Source: Rhynchopus sp. YZ270_cl-10
Taxonomy: Eukaryota > Euglenozoa > Diplonemea > Diplonemida > Diplonemidae
NCBI GenBank assembly: GCA_964035575.1
Contig: OZ037853.1
Span: 404,501 to 468,500, forward strand
DNA: 64,000 bases
Direction: 5' to 3'
A model generated the notes under the pieces. The model was not told the DNA's origin. It saw nothing but the letters and a program-made list of their open reading frames with translations, and did not search any database. Below are positions 9,976-21,295 of this stretch, in pieces. Position numbers and translations under genes: made by a program. Each line of letters starts with the position of its first letter. Position 1 is the first letter of the stretch.

Positions 9976-10800
9976 TCAGTCGCTTGCGGGATTCCTCAAG
10001 TGGTTCGTCTCTGCTAGGTTCGGACGGGATTCAACCACCAACTCCTTCAGCTTGCAGTTCCACACTTCGCTTGAGTTCCTCACTGCCGTCGACACAACAT
10101 CGCTGCAGCCGGTGAGGTAGATGCTCTCCAACGAAGTGCATTGACCAAGAAACAAGAAGGAGCCGATCTCTGTGACACTGCTGAGTGGTGATAAGTCCAG
10201 ATTGCACAAAGAACTGCATCCTTCAAGGAAGCCGGTGCTAATTCGTGTGACACTGCTCAGAGGTGTTAAGTCCAGTGTGCGCAAAGAACTGCATGCTTGA
10301 AGGAAGCTGACACCAATTTGCGTGACATGGATCAACCCAGACAGGTCGATGCTTGTCAATGAAGTGCAGTGCAGAAGAAAGCCGTTACCAATGCGAGTCA
10401 CAACAGACTCAGCACTCAGATCAAGACTCGTTAACGATGCGCTCTTCAAGAAGAAATCAGGAATCACCGTCGCAACCTCCGCCTGCAGAAGCAAACACGC
10501 CACCTCAGGATCCGTCGCACGCTTCAGCCTCTCAGCCGTGATGTCAGTCTCACCCAACGCAAGAAGTGCTGCTCTGGCCTCCATCTTCGTCGTCGTCGAC
10601 AGGACTATCGTGTCTCCAGCACTCAGCTGCGTCATGTCGTATCCTTCGTCCATCGCCTCCCCACCGAAACTCATCACAAAGCCGTCTTCAGGCAACCCCA
10701 CTGCAGACGCCACCTTCCGACGCATCACCGCAGGTGTGTCATCCTCACCCAGCTCCACCGTATCCTTCACTCCGTTCCACCCCTTGATAGTCAAATCCAT
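9976..10800 (-). CDS. Ubl-LRR family protein 1
   Basis: Translation from the MDLTIKG start at 10800, shared by the paralogs, gives 274 residues; an upstream in-frame ATG (10923) is not shared by paralogs. Residues 1-68 fit a ubiquitin-like fold: M-x-L-x-I-K, V-E-L near 15-17, DDT near 21, R-x-K-V-A, G-L-P-E-D, F-G-G and L-S-A-G-D-T-I-V-L. There is no C-terminal GG, so conjugation is unlikely. A linker (ALGETDITAERL, then DPEVACLLLQAEVATVIP) leads to four 25-residue LRRs of BspA type (SLTSIDLSGLIHVTQI then FLxxC) and a cap ending IYLTGCSDVV. A one-base deletion relative to paralogs changes the tail, which lacks the basic KRSRDE motif and ends NPASD. Confidence 0.85.
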   Translation of the reverse strand: MDLTIKGWNGVKDTVELGEDDTPAVMRRKVASAVGLPEDGFVMSFGGEAMDEGYDMTQLSAGDTIVLSTTTKMEARAALLALGETDITAERLKRATDPEVACLLLQAEVATVIPDFFLKSASLTSLDLSAESVVTRIGNGFLLHCTSLTSIDLSGLIHVTQIGVSFLQACSSLRTLDLTPLSSVTRISTGFLEGCSSLCNLDLSPLSSVTEIGSFLFLGQCTSLESIYLTGCSDVVSTAVRNSSEVWNCKLKELVVESRPNLAETNHLRNPASD

Positions 10801-11261
10801 TGTTGCTTTTTGTGTTTCCCGAGGTTTTCCCTTGTTGTTGTCCTGCGGTGATGTTGATGCGGAGAAGGTGTGTGGAAAGAAACAACACAGCACATCTGCT
10901 CTCTTCTGAGACAGCCCTGACATCGGAGGGGTACAACCCTCCTTACTACCTTAGGGTGCAAAAGCCCAAAACCTTTCAAATGTCGAAAAGAAAGCATCAA
11001 ATCTTGAAAGTGCTGACACCTCAAGACACATCCAGAACACTCTTCAGGGAGGGGTGGCACTCAGGCACACACACGAGCCCTGCACGTACCCAGTACAGAG
11101 CACCAGTCATCTGTGCAGGCATCATCGTGCACATCCACAGACACGCACACCTGCCACCCGAGGCCAGGCATCTGAGGGATTCGCACCGTATAGGAATTTC
11201 AAGAAAAGTCAATCAAATGAACGGCCTCTTGTGGTTGTCATCTAATGCTAGAGACCAAAGG
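10801..11261. other. 5' flank of Ubl-LRR 1 and intergenic DNA
   Basis: The first 130 bases differ from the 5' flanks of the other family members. No TATA box or other gene recognised up to the start of duplication block 2. Confidence 0.4.
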
Positions 11262-12345
11262 TGTGCACGAATGGGAGTGAGCTGCGCGGGGTACCACAGC
11301 AGGTTATCGATCCATCATGCCTTCCGTTTTGATCACAGGTGTCGGTATGGATGGGACGAACGGAGGGACGCTCGATACAGAACCGGCGTCGTTGGTTGTG
11401 TTGATGACGTTTAATGCCAGCCTGACAATTAACCTTCAGCGAAGGCGTTGTGAGGGACGTTTCGCCATTTTGGGGTATTTGAAAAATGTACGTTTGTTTG
11501 TTTATTTGGAAAGAGCTTTGTGTTCTGTTCACTACGGTGTTGTAGACCTGAAGTCAGAGAGGCCATCTGGGGGGGTTTGAAAATGGTTTCTGTATGTTTT
11601 GAAAGTGCTTTGTGCTCTGTTTAATTTTGCTTGATACTTTTGTAGACGTGCGGTTGGAGAGGAAGGGCGCGTTGCTTTGTGTATGCGAGACCACGCTGTT
11701 TGTTTTGTATTGTGGTGCACTGTAGTGCTTTGAAAGTTACGAGGAAGGTGCGCTTCTTTGTGAGATAGCTACTCAGGCCATCTGGGGGGGGAGGAGGGAT
11801 TGGGTAACCCAACACATTTAACAATAAAAAAAAGGGGGAAGGGGTGCGTATGTATTTATTCTCCTTGCGGGGTATTTGTTTTTTTTTTTTTAGATTTTTT
11901 TTTTGTTTTTTTTTAAATTGCTGTCTTTTTTTATCACTGTGTGTGCTTTTTTCCCCCTCTTTTTTGTCTGTATTTTTTTTTTTTTTGCAGCATTTTTTTT
12001 TTTTGTTGGAAACTTAGTCTTGTACTATATAGTGAAGACATAGGCCCCCTTTTTTTCCCTTTTCTTTTAGGTTTTTTCCATGCGTGTGTGTGTGTGTGTG
12101 TTGTGTGCTTTTTTCTCTCTTTTTTATTCTTTTTTTTTTTGAAAACTTGGTAAGCCAAAAAAGGTGCGTAGTGTCACCTCAACAGAAAAATTAAAAAAAA
12201 AAAATCCGTGTTCTGAAGGCCAGATTTGAAGTAATAAGTGAAGTAAAACACGGTGAAATCAAAACCGGGCATGGGGGGAGATCAAAAATATAAAAAAAAA
12301 AAAAAAATACAGAAAATAATATTTTCCCTTTCACCCGCCACCACC

Positions 12346-12531
12346 CTCCCCCCCCACACCACCCTCCCCCCCCACACCACCCTCCCCCCCCACACCACCC
12401 TCCCCCCCCACACCACCCTCCCCCCCCACACCACCCTCCCCCCCCACACCACCCTCCCCCCCCACACCACCCTCCCCCCCCACACCACCCTCCCCCCCCA
12501 CACCACCCTCCCCCCCCACACCACCCTCAGC
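12346..12531 (+). repeat. 18-nt C-rich minisatellite, about 10-11 copies
   Basis: Tandem array of ACCACCCTCCCCCCCCAC. It reads as a TTLPPH repeat on this strand and a glycine-rich VWGGRV-type repeat on the other; neither is taken as a protein. C-rich strand throughout. Confidence 0.95.
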
Positions 12532-13020
12532 TTCCTTCCCCCCCTTCCCCTGTGTAATAGTGACCTTCTCCCCCCCCTCCCCCTCCCTCTTTCTCTCACC
12601 TTCCACAGCCATGCTCCTTGATACCCTGCATATGTCAGGAGAGACACGGCGAACTAGTCAGACTCGGAGATAGAGGGTGCATGGTGTGCGTGCGTTTTTG
12701 TTGTATCGACAATCACCTACCGAGGTAGGATCTTGTACACAATGTCGCCCGAAGGCTTTGTACTTAATCGGTATGGACGGAGGCCATCCTCAACCCTAGA
12801 AAGTAGCTTTTATTTGTTGATTTGCATTCAAAGTGCTGTTTTATACACAAAAGTTTTTTTTTTTGATTGCGCATAGGGTATTTTCATCATATGTAATCAA
12901 CAAATTGATAGAATATAGTGAGCGATGAACAAAAAATGTTCCCACAACTAATAGGGGGTAATTCTTGCGCAGAATATGGCCCCAAGGTGGGTGTGTGTGT
13001 GTACACACTGCATGCCCTTT

Positions 13021-13053
<33 letters not shown>

Positions 13054-13061
13054 TTTTTTTG

Positions 13062-13111
13062 TTGAAAACTTAGTTATATTAGTAGACATCCCCGAGGATG
13101 CACTCCACTAT
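13062..13111 (+). repeat. Dispersed 50-bp motif, copy 1 (target of hAT MITE)
   Basis: TTGAAAACTTAGTTATATTA followed by gacatccccgaggatg and cactccactat. Other copies lie at 14441-14488, 21601-21650 and 31675-31727, all on the + strand and three of four after a T-run. The outer parts (TAGTG and CACTCCACTA) could pair. Confidence 0.85.
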
Positions 13112-13667
13112 CAGGGGTTAAGTTAGGGCGGGTTTCTGGGTTTTCAAAACCCGGTTTCCGGGTTTTCGGGTTTTTCAAAAAAAAAAAAAAAAAAATGGAA
13201 TCTGAAAAAAAAAAAAAAAATCCAAATTTTTGGGTGGTGTAGGCTGGGAAGGTAGGGTAGGGGTGGGGGCGGAGCCCCCTCCCACCCCACCCTCTAAGAA
13301 AGAATATCCTCCCGACCCAAACAAACCCCCCGTCAGAACTGGGAATTATTCATATGAAGAGGCAGGACGCGGGAACTGAGGTCGGGGGTACACCAGTCCT
13401 GTTCTTCAAATTTATGCTTCAAAATTGTTAGGACAAATCCAAAAATCCCCAGGCCCCCCCCCACTTTTTGGTGGGATTTTTGAACTTTGCCCAAAAATTG
13501 CGAAAAAAAATTTTTGCTCGCTACGCTCGCGGAGGTGCACCTTAAAAAATTTCCCGCTCGCTGCGCTCGCGGAGGGAATGGGTTATTTTTCGCAAAATCC
13601 AGAAAAACCGAAAAAAACCCAGAAAACCCGACTCAGCGAGAAGAAAAAAAAGCTAACTTAACCCCTG
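13112..13667. mobile_element. 556-bp hAT-type MITE with 8-bp target duplication
   Basis: Ends CAGGGGTTAAGTTAG and CTAACTTAACCCCTG, flanked by perfect 8-bp repeats TCCACTAT (13104-13111 and 13668-13675), as expected for hAT transposition. The inside is non-coding, with GGGTTTTC-type subterminal repeats and two copies of GCTCGCTGCGCTCGCGGAGG (one with A for G). Confidence 0.93.
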
Positions 13668-13905
13668 TCCACTATACAAAACAAAAAAAAAAAAAAAAAC
13701 GCTTTTACGTAACCGCTGATACACACGGTTCTTCTTAACAATCAAGTGGTTTGTTTTTGCGTTGACGTTACGCAGAATTTGGCCTAAACACTGTGTGAGA
13801 AGAGAGAAAGAGATAAAGAGGGGGAGAGGCTGAGAGCGAGCACGCTGAAAGACTTCATGAACTTTAAATAGATGAAAAAGAAGAGGGGGAAAAGTGTTGA
13901 AAAAC

Positions 13906-13944
<39 letters not shown>

Positions 13945-14260
13945 TTGGTTCTCTCTGGATTGCTTTGGATTTTGTTTTGTTTTTTTTGCCGAAAAAAGCA
14001 AAGGGGGAGGGGAAAAAAACCCGGTTTTGATCTCGAATCTCAAAAAGGGGGGAGAGGAGAGGAGGAATCCAACAAAAAAAAATGAGGGGAAAAGGGAGGG
14101 AAGGAAAAAGTTGAAAGTGCAAAAAAAAAAAAAAAAAACGCCTCACCGTTTATCGGCGGACGCAGAGCACTGGTTTTTAAAAAAGAAAGACAATAAAAAA
14201 AAAAAAAAATAACTTGAAATACAAAGCTTCTCGTGGCGGTGTATTTTCAAAGCGGACCAC

Positions 14261-15171
14261 AAAGAAAGAGTGAGGGTATTCTTTGTTCATACGCAGACCT
14301 ATTTTTTTTCCCCCCCTCGCTCTGTCCCGATACTTTGCCCCCAGGTAGTTTGAGTGAAAGTTGTTGTTTTGCTTTGAGCTCTTTTTGTTTTAGTGCGCGT
14401 CGTCTTTAAAAATGTGCTTGCCTTTTTTTGTTTTTTTTTTGAAAATTTGGTTGTATTAGTGTAGATACCCGAGGATGAACTCCACTATTTTTTTTTTGTT
14501 GCCCCCAGGTAGAGTGCCAGGGTGTATTTAAAACTGGGAAACAATCTCTTCAAAAAAAAAACATTGACGCAAAATACACCCCTCACACGAGAATAGTACC
14601 TTGTGTTTTTTTTTTGACAGTGCACCCACAGGGGCAAAAGGAAGGCCCTGGCGCGTGAGTTGCATAGTTTACAGTCAAAAAAATTGACAATAATTAAGTA
14701 GTTGTTGAAACGTGTTAAAAACGTATCTCAGTCAATCTCATGCAAAAGGATGGGGACGTGAGTGTAATATTAAAGAGAAAGAGTCAGGACAGAGCGATAA
14801 AAAAACACACATATTCAGATACCTAGACTAGCGTATCAATGTATGCAGGCACAAACAAAAAAAGAAGGTTTAATCAGATGAACCTAAGCCTCTCGTTGCT
14901 TAGTCACCTTTTAAAAAAAGGGAAAGTCTTATCACCATATTTCCCTAAATGACTTTTATCTGTTCCAAAGTAGCCATTTTTTTCCGATCATCCTTTTATC
15001 AGCACCCCCCCCCGACCCGTAGACCCCCCTCCCACCCTCCCCCCCTTTTTTTTGTATTAAGCAGAAGTGGTTTCCAAACAGACACAATATAAAAAAAAAG
15101 AGAGAGAAATGAAGATGAAGAAGACTACAAAAAGAATCCCCCCATCCCTGGCAAACAGGGCATGGGGCAGC
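14261..15171. other. Intergenic, 3' of the PP4 gene; dispersed 50-bp motif at 14441-14488
   Basis: A/T- and homopolymer-rich DNA with no gene signal other than the dispersed motif. It should hold the 3' UTR of the phosphatase gene (leftwards from 15172), but no confident polyadenylation signal was picked. Confidence 0.5.
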
Positions 15172-18100
15172 TCACAAGAAGTAGTCTGGTGTGGGCTTCT
15201 TTGCTGGGATGCCTCTGGCCTCCTGTGGTGCAGCTTCGAAGATTTTGTAGTTACGCTGTAGTGCGGTGTGGTGTGGGATATGGTGCTTTTGATAAATAAC
15301 TATTTATTTTTTGAATAGATAAACATACATGTTGGTACGTACGTAAAACGCGCAAAAATAATCAAAAAACGCGCAAAATAATAAAAAAATGTTTTTAATA
15401 AAAACGTCACAAAAACGTAACAAAAGCGCGCAAAATGATAAAAGCAATAAATTACTTTTTATTTAAAACAAAAGGCACTCCGGGGTGTGGTGTGGGATGT
15501 GGTGTGGTGTGTGTTCAAGGTTACAAGGTGATGGGTGGGTCATAAAACCTGTGGATTTCTAGACTTTCAAAACCCCATAAACTCGCCAACCCGCAGGATT
15601 GTTTTTTACCCCCCCCCCCCCCTTAGGGCAGTGCGCCTAGGAAACGGTCAACGTTTCCCAAAAGGAAACGTTGACGTTTCCCAGATTCTTGGGAAACGTT
15701 GAGGAAACGCTAAAGAAACGTTGCAAGGGGTTTTCTTTAGTTAACACATAGTATTTGACAAAACGCTCAAGACCCTCGCGAAAAGTCGCACGTCTGTGTA
15801 TCCCCTCCCCGCTTGTTTTCTCCTCTCTCTTTTCTCCCCCGTTCTCCGACGCTTTCTGCACTTCAGACAAACACATTTATACCGTAGATTTGCATAATGC
15901 CCAAAAGGAAGGCGGATGACGCGTGGGACTACGTGAAGGTTGTGGAAGGTGCAGGGACAAAGCTCCGGAAGGTGGAGTGCACCTTTTGTGATAAGAAATT
16001 CTCAGTGTCGTCTGCGGGGAGGATCAAAGAACACCTCCTTGGGAAGGGGTCGTCAGTGACTGCGTGCTCCCCAAAAGACGACAAGAAGGATGAGTTTGAA
16101 ATAGCAAAAGCGAAGTTGCAGAACACAGAGGCGAAGGTAACGCAGCAGAAGGACAACAAACAAACGTCGCTAGACCCCTTTCTCACACGCGTAACCACCA
16201 AGATCGAAGCCATGCAGAGTATTAGGGACTTCTTCTACGAAGAGTGCATTCCCTTCCGGAAAGCAAAGAGCCGCTCATTCATGACGTTAGTCATGATGTT
16301 GTCGCGGATGTCTCAATCTGAGGCATCCGAGTTCAAGCCGCCATCCCCCGACGACCTTGCAGGCGAACTACTGCAGGAGTACGTCGCAGAGATGGACAAA
16401 CTCTGCGAAAAGGGCATGCTTGCCGAAGCAAAGTTCGGGCTGTCGTTATTGTCGGACGGCTGGACTGATTGCAACGACAGGTCCATCTTTAACGGGATCG
16501 TGAGTACGTCCACATCGACGTACTATGTAGATAACAAGACGAGCAAGAGAAAAACTATGGCCGCGATCGCAGACTATATCTGCTCCCTTCCTGTGCTTAT
16601 CCCCGAGGAGGTAAGGTCGAAGCTGATACACATTTGTGTTGATGGGGCATGCAAGGAGGCCCTCCCCTTAATTCGAGCCCGGGTTGAGAAGGTGTTAACG
16701 TCTGTTTGTGTTCTCCACACCTATGATCTTCTTTTAGAAGATCTAGGTGACTCCTCCAAAGCGAGCACAAAGGAAGAATTCAAATTCTTCAATGAAGTCG
16801 TGCACAAAGCTACGGCGTTGGCGAAGTGGGTGAAGACACGCCAGCGCTTGGTCACACTTCTTGAGGAGAGGTCCGACAAGAGGCTGCTGCTACCTGTGGA
16901 CACTCGCTTTGGAAGCTTTTTTATCATGATGCAACGGTTGCTGGACTTGAAAGGGCCGCTGCGTGAGATGTTTGCTGGTGAAGGCTTTGGCGAGTGGAAG
17001 GCTCAGCTAAGGAGTGCGGATGCGAAGGCCACAGCTACCGAATGGGCGTCGGTTGTGCTCCAGGACGCCTTCTGGAAGAAGCTGGAGGGGGCGTGGCACA
17101 TTGGAGATGTGATCTTCACCGTGTTGAAGCGTTACGACAACGACGACGCGTCGGGGAACAGCGCTTCCGTGGAGTACGTGAAGGAGGGTTTCGCCGAGCT
17201 GAAGAAGAACATCGAAGCGCTACCCATAACTCAATTCCTCACGGCAGCACGTAAGCAAAAAATTGCAGACAGGGTGAACACCAGATGGAAATACGTTGCA
17301 GCCCCCATCCACAACGCGGCACATGCACTGTCACCAACATTCCGCCTGACAGCGAGGGATGACGATGAGTCTAAAGCAGGGCTGAAGGTATGTATGGCAG
17401 GTGACCTTCGCATAATCTGCTTTACTACAGGAGGCGCTGCTGCGGTATTATGATGAAGAGAAAGCACTGCAAGCTTTGGAAGAGTACGAAAACTGGAGCA
17501 CGCAAAATTTCGGTGTACTAGAAGAAAAGGCGATCGCGTCGAAGTGGGGTGGACACAAGTGGTGGTCCATGTTCGGAGCAGAATGGCCTCTGCTCAAAGA
17601 GCTGGCAACAATCATGCTCGCTCAAACTTCATCTGTTGGTGCGGCTGAGAGAGGTTGGAGCTGCTACGGCGACGTAAAAACCAGGAAGCGCAATGGGTTG
17701 TCAGCCAGCACGGCTGACAAACTTACACGCATTCTGTACAACAAGAGGAACACGTCCACCACCCACGTCGTGGCCGGTTACTGGGAGCTTGACGAGGTGG
17801 TGCTAGGAGACGACAGTGTGGATGGAATCGAAGGATGATTTTTTTTTTGTTTTTTTTTGTTTTTTTTTACGTTCTTTGTTTTCATTGTGTTTTTTTCCTG
17901 TTGAAACTGCGCATTTTCAACACCTACTTTTTTGTCTTTGTTGGTATCCAATAAAGAACCCCAGGTAGGTTGACCTCAAAAAAAAATCTCAGCGACTTGT
18001 TTTTTCTTGGGTGGGGTTGTAACAATCTCAGCTTGGGCGGAGTGCAGTATCTGTCCTCAGATCAGTTTGGAAGCCATCCCGACATCTTTTATGATGTCCC

Positions 18101-21100
18101 AACTGAGTATTGTCACCACTCATGTACAATTTTTTGTGATGTTGTTCCTGTTGTGACGCTGTGGTGATAAAGACATCGTCGCGGGGGGTTTTTTTTTGTT
18201 TTCCCCGTTTCCCTTCACGTTTCCCAAAACCACGTTTCGTAACGTTTCCAACAAAGAAACGCCAACGTTTCCCGTTTCCCAACGTTTCCGTTTCCCAGTT
18301 TTTTGGGAAACGTGCGTTTCCCCACGTTTCCTAAAAGCACTGCCTTAGGGAGCACAGCGAGGCCCTTTTTTCTGTAACACTCAACAAAAAATCATGAAAA
18401 AGTGTAAAAAAAATATCCGAAAACACAAAACCACCCCAGAAAACACATTTGTGGCACTATTTCTTACTTTTTGATGCCTTTTGGCACTTTCCCCCCCGAT
18501 TTTTTGACACTTTTTGACACGTTTTCACCCAATTTCCCCCTTCTCTGAGGGTATTTGATAGCAGGGCGATTTATAAAGAAATTCAAAAATTTAAAATAGT
18601 CCAAAACAAGAGGAAAAGTGGGGTTTTCCAGTCAGATGTGTGCACAGAGTGATTTCTGGGGGGTTTTGGGGCCAAAAGTCCAGTTTTGTCAATGTCTTCG
18701 CTGAAAATATTGAATTTTTTTTATACACAAAAACCACATTTTAGCCGGGAGGGGCCAACCGTTACACAACCGTTACACACCTTCTATTTAGACCTCCGGG
18801 CACCAAAATCGACCAGAAAATGGTTGTAAATACGATTTTTCAACCCCCATAAGGTATCTAAGATCAACCCCGGGGGTATTGGTGCCTTCTATGGACGTTT
18901 TGTGGGCGATTTTTGGGTTTTGGAGTGACGAAAAGGCCTAAAAAACGAGGTAAAAACTGCCCCCTTTTCTGTCTCATCCACTCAAATACACGCTCGGGCC
19001 CCAATCTGGACGCCCAAAAGCTTCGAAACCCACATATTTCCACTGCCGGACCTCACTGGAGGGGACGTGGGGTGGTTTTCGGCACCTTAGAAGAAAAACT
19101 GTGCTCCCGGATCCATTTTTTTGAAAGCGTTACATTCCTAGAGGAAATCTTACTAAAATCTTACTATTTTCGGAGCCGTTTTTTCGAAAAAAAGTGATTT
19201 TTTTTCGAAAATAAACGCTCAGTTTTGGTTGTTTGGGGTTTCATTGGGCAGAATCGACGAATTTTAGGCCACTTTGGGGCCAGGTAGACCCACTTTGGCG
19301 GGTTTTATGACTTTTTTTCAAAAAATTCTTGAAAAAACACGAGCGTTACAGAGGGTCCTTAAGGATTTCCTTAAGGGCTGTGCCCCCTACCCCCCCCCCC
19401 CCCCCCTCCTCTGAATTGCGGAGGTTTTTTGTTTACATTCACGGACAAAGAGGGTAAAAAAAAACTAAGATGGGGTAAAAACATTGGTAAAAAAAACCCC
19501 CCCCCTGCCCCCACCTTAGAACTCCACCCACCACCAAATACTATTCAACACAAACCCAACAAGATAGTGAAGTTATTAATGCAGGCACCTCCTTCTGACC
19601 CACATACGATGCCAGCCATCCAGATGAAAGCACAAAATACCCAGCCAACAACATTACCAAATCACATACCTGGAGGTGCTCGTCAAGCTCGAGTATGGAC
19701 GCAACGTTGCCGCAACGGTAGCAGTAGTTTGGCGCGGACCAGACTGTGACGAGGGTGTCCCCAAACATAGACTTATACCCCTCCATCACAAGCTGGTGCG
19801 AGCGGGCAATGAGCTCGATGTTGTTCGTGCTGTTGAACTGGTTGACAACATCACCTCCGAAAAGGTATCCTGCACCACGTGGCGAGAGACCCCATCCGTC
19901 GATGTCCTCGGGGTCAGACCACAACAGGTCGCACATAGCACCATCGTGGGGCACTTCCTGCTTGCGGTCCAGCGTCCTGATCTGGTCCAGACTGTTGATC
20001 GAGGGCGAGAGCCCACCGTGCACCGTCAGCACCTTCCCCTCAACGAGCGCCGACAGCGCCAGATAGTCAAACACATCTGTGCAGTACCGCCACACGTTCA
20101 CACTCCCGTACTTACGCAGGCATTCGTCGTAGAATCCGTACACCTGGGTGATCTGCCTGCTCTCGTGGTTACCACGGATCAGCTGCACACGGTCTGGGTA
20201 CCGTGCCTTCAATGCCAGAAGCAACAGAAACGTCTCCACCGAGTAGAACCCACGGTCCACAAAATCGCCCATAAACAGATAATTCGTGTCGGGCACATCC
20301 CCGCCAACACGGAGCAGCTCCTTCAGGTCGTAGAACTGTAAGGGGGAGGGGGTGGAAGAAAAGGTCGTTTGAGGATGTGAGTGAAATGAGTGAAATGAAT
20401 TTTAAATGGCCATAGACAACAAAAGGTATTGCCAGTTGTCAATGAGAGTTGCTATTTTTGCAACGAGTGTTTTTGAAATGAGTGAAAATGAGCGAAAGAA
20501 AAATATGTATGTGTGTTTTTTGTTGTGCCTCCTCACGTCTCCCCCACACATCAGTTCTTCAGGTCAGACCGTTTGGTCTGGGGGGGGTTTAGGGTTTTCT
20601 GCTTTCAGTTCAATCTTGAACTATTTCGAGAGGAGTTTTGTGTATTTTCCAAATACAGCGGAGACTGCACAACTGCGGCAACACAACCGAGGCAACTACA
20701 CTACTCCAACAATTTATCAAAATAAAATAAAAACGTCTGATCTGGGGGGTTGAACAAGCGTTCCCACTTTGCCACCTCTTCCCCTATGTATCATTCGCGA
20801 TGATTTACCCTTCCATTGGTACAGCAGTACACATACCTGTCCGTGGATGTCACCGACAATGGTGATCGGCGAGTACACAACCTGCACGTTGGGTTCGTCA
20901 ATCAAGATCTCTCGTGCCTTTTTGCACAGCGACTTCACCTCTGCCTCCTGTGTGTTGCGAGAGGGTGGTGTGGTGTGATGTCGGGGTCATTGCTCTTTCT
21001 ATGGTACTGTAACACACAGCCCTTTTTACTTATTTTTGAATTTTCTACATAGAGCAACAATTATTACGCATCCACTCGACGTTTGGATAAAGAAAACCAG

Positions 21101-21295
21101 AGACGCAAGGGGGTTTGGGGGGAAGAGTTTAATTCTTGAACGCATCCCCACACTCAGCCACATACCCCTGGGAAAATCAGGGTGAAATCGGGGAGAGAAA
21201 AAAAAATGCGCCAGGGGGAGCTCTCCACATACCTTAATAATTTCACATTTCTTCAGCTTGTCTATATGAGCGTCAAGATCGCTGTTCGTTGCCAT
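15172..21295 (-). CDS. PPP4C: Protein phosphatase 4 catalytic subunit (4 exons)
   Basis: Exons, in transcript order: 21233-21295, 20837-20947, 19670-20335 and 15172-15255, all joined at GT-AG in phase 0. The product is 307 residues, the length of animal PP4C. Start [12 protein letters not shown], then GDIHG (metal ligands), GDFVDRG, RGNHE and HGG in the usual order of PPP metallophosphatases. [20 protein letters not shown] is PP4-type, and the last exon encodes [12 protein letters not shown] and the carboxyl-methylation tail PDYFL. PP4 is a Ser/Thr phosphatase acting in centrosome maturation and DNA-damage signalling. Introns are 285, 501 and 4414 nt; the last contains a complete hAT transposon (15629-18342) in antisense. 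The gene looks intact. Confidence 0.96.
15629..18342 (+). mobile_element. Complete hAT transposon, copy 1 (inside PP4 intron)
   Basis: Length 2714 bp, flanked by the 8-bp repeats CCTTAGGG (15621-15628 and 18343-18350). Terminal inverted repeats are CAGTGCGCCTAGGAAACG against CAGTGCTTTTAGGAAACG. Both subterminal regions are crowded with ACGTTTCC and its complement, likely transposase-binding sites. It holds one transposase gene with a single 43-nt intron and an AATAAA at about 17950. By eye it cannot be told from copy 2 at 26221-28934; every landmark is shifted by exactly 10592. It looks whole. Confidence 0.97.
15897..17838 (+). CDS. hAT transposase (BED finger, DUF659, hAT dimerisation), copy 1
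   Basis: Exons 15897-17387 and 17431-17838, with a 43-nt GT-AG intron; 632 residues. A BED-type zinc finger lies near residues 10-55 (CTFCDKKF, then IKEHLLG). A DUF659-like core follows with [14 protein letters not shown] (first catalytic Asp), [10 protein letters not shown] (second) and [15 protein letters not shown], like the CxxH region of hAT enzymes. The second exon carries the dimerisation region ([20 protein letters not shown], then ERGWS). Without splicing, the frame ends 21 codons into the intron and after it, giving a 518-residue form that lacks the dimerisation region. No damage seen, so the enzyme may be active. Confidence 0.95.
18343..19669. other. Remainder of PP4 intron 3-4 (host side), repeat-rich
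   Basis: Part of the last PP4 intron to the right of the hAT element. It is A/T-rich with G- and C-runs (poly(C) at about 19388-19406). About 19572-19620 is a copy of the dispersed repeat also seen at 55285-55350 and 62805-62880. No coding sequence except the phosphatase gene. Confidence 0.6.
20657..20730 (+). repeat. Dispersed repeat in PP4 intron, inverted copy at 31730-31805
   Basis: About 75 bases (gcaactacactactccaaca and flanks) recur in reverse complement at 31730-31805, next to a copy of the 50-bp dispersed motif. Confidence 0.85.
21060..21165 (+). repeat. 106-bp dispersed repeat in PP4 intron 1
   Basis: Near-identical to 55069-55172 (cactcgacgtttggataaag and flanks, ending at the oligo cccacactcag). 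It lies wholly within the first intron of the phosphatase gene. At the 55-kb site it is followed by the CTTGAAATACAAAG motif. Confidence 0.88.

Larger units (their letters stand above)
11262..14260 (+). repeat. Segmental duplication block, copy 2
   Basis: Direct copy of 7790-9740 (see there), enlarged by a pyrimidine-rich region (11880-12330), the 18-nt minisatellite, a T-run of more than 30 at 13022-13052, the hAT MITE at 13112-13667 and A-runs near 13903-13940. It also carries (12690-12820) a stretch resembling 21655-21770. No gene recognised. Confidence 0.75.

Noticed and set aside
12253-12647. TTLPPH and glycine-rich frames
   Set aside because: Translation of the 18-nt minisatellite; open on both strands.
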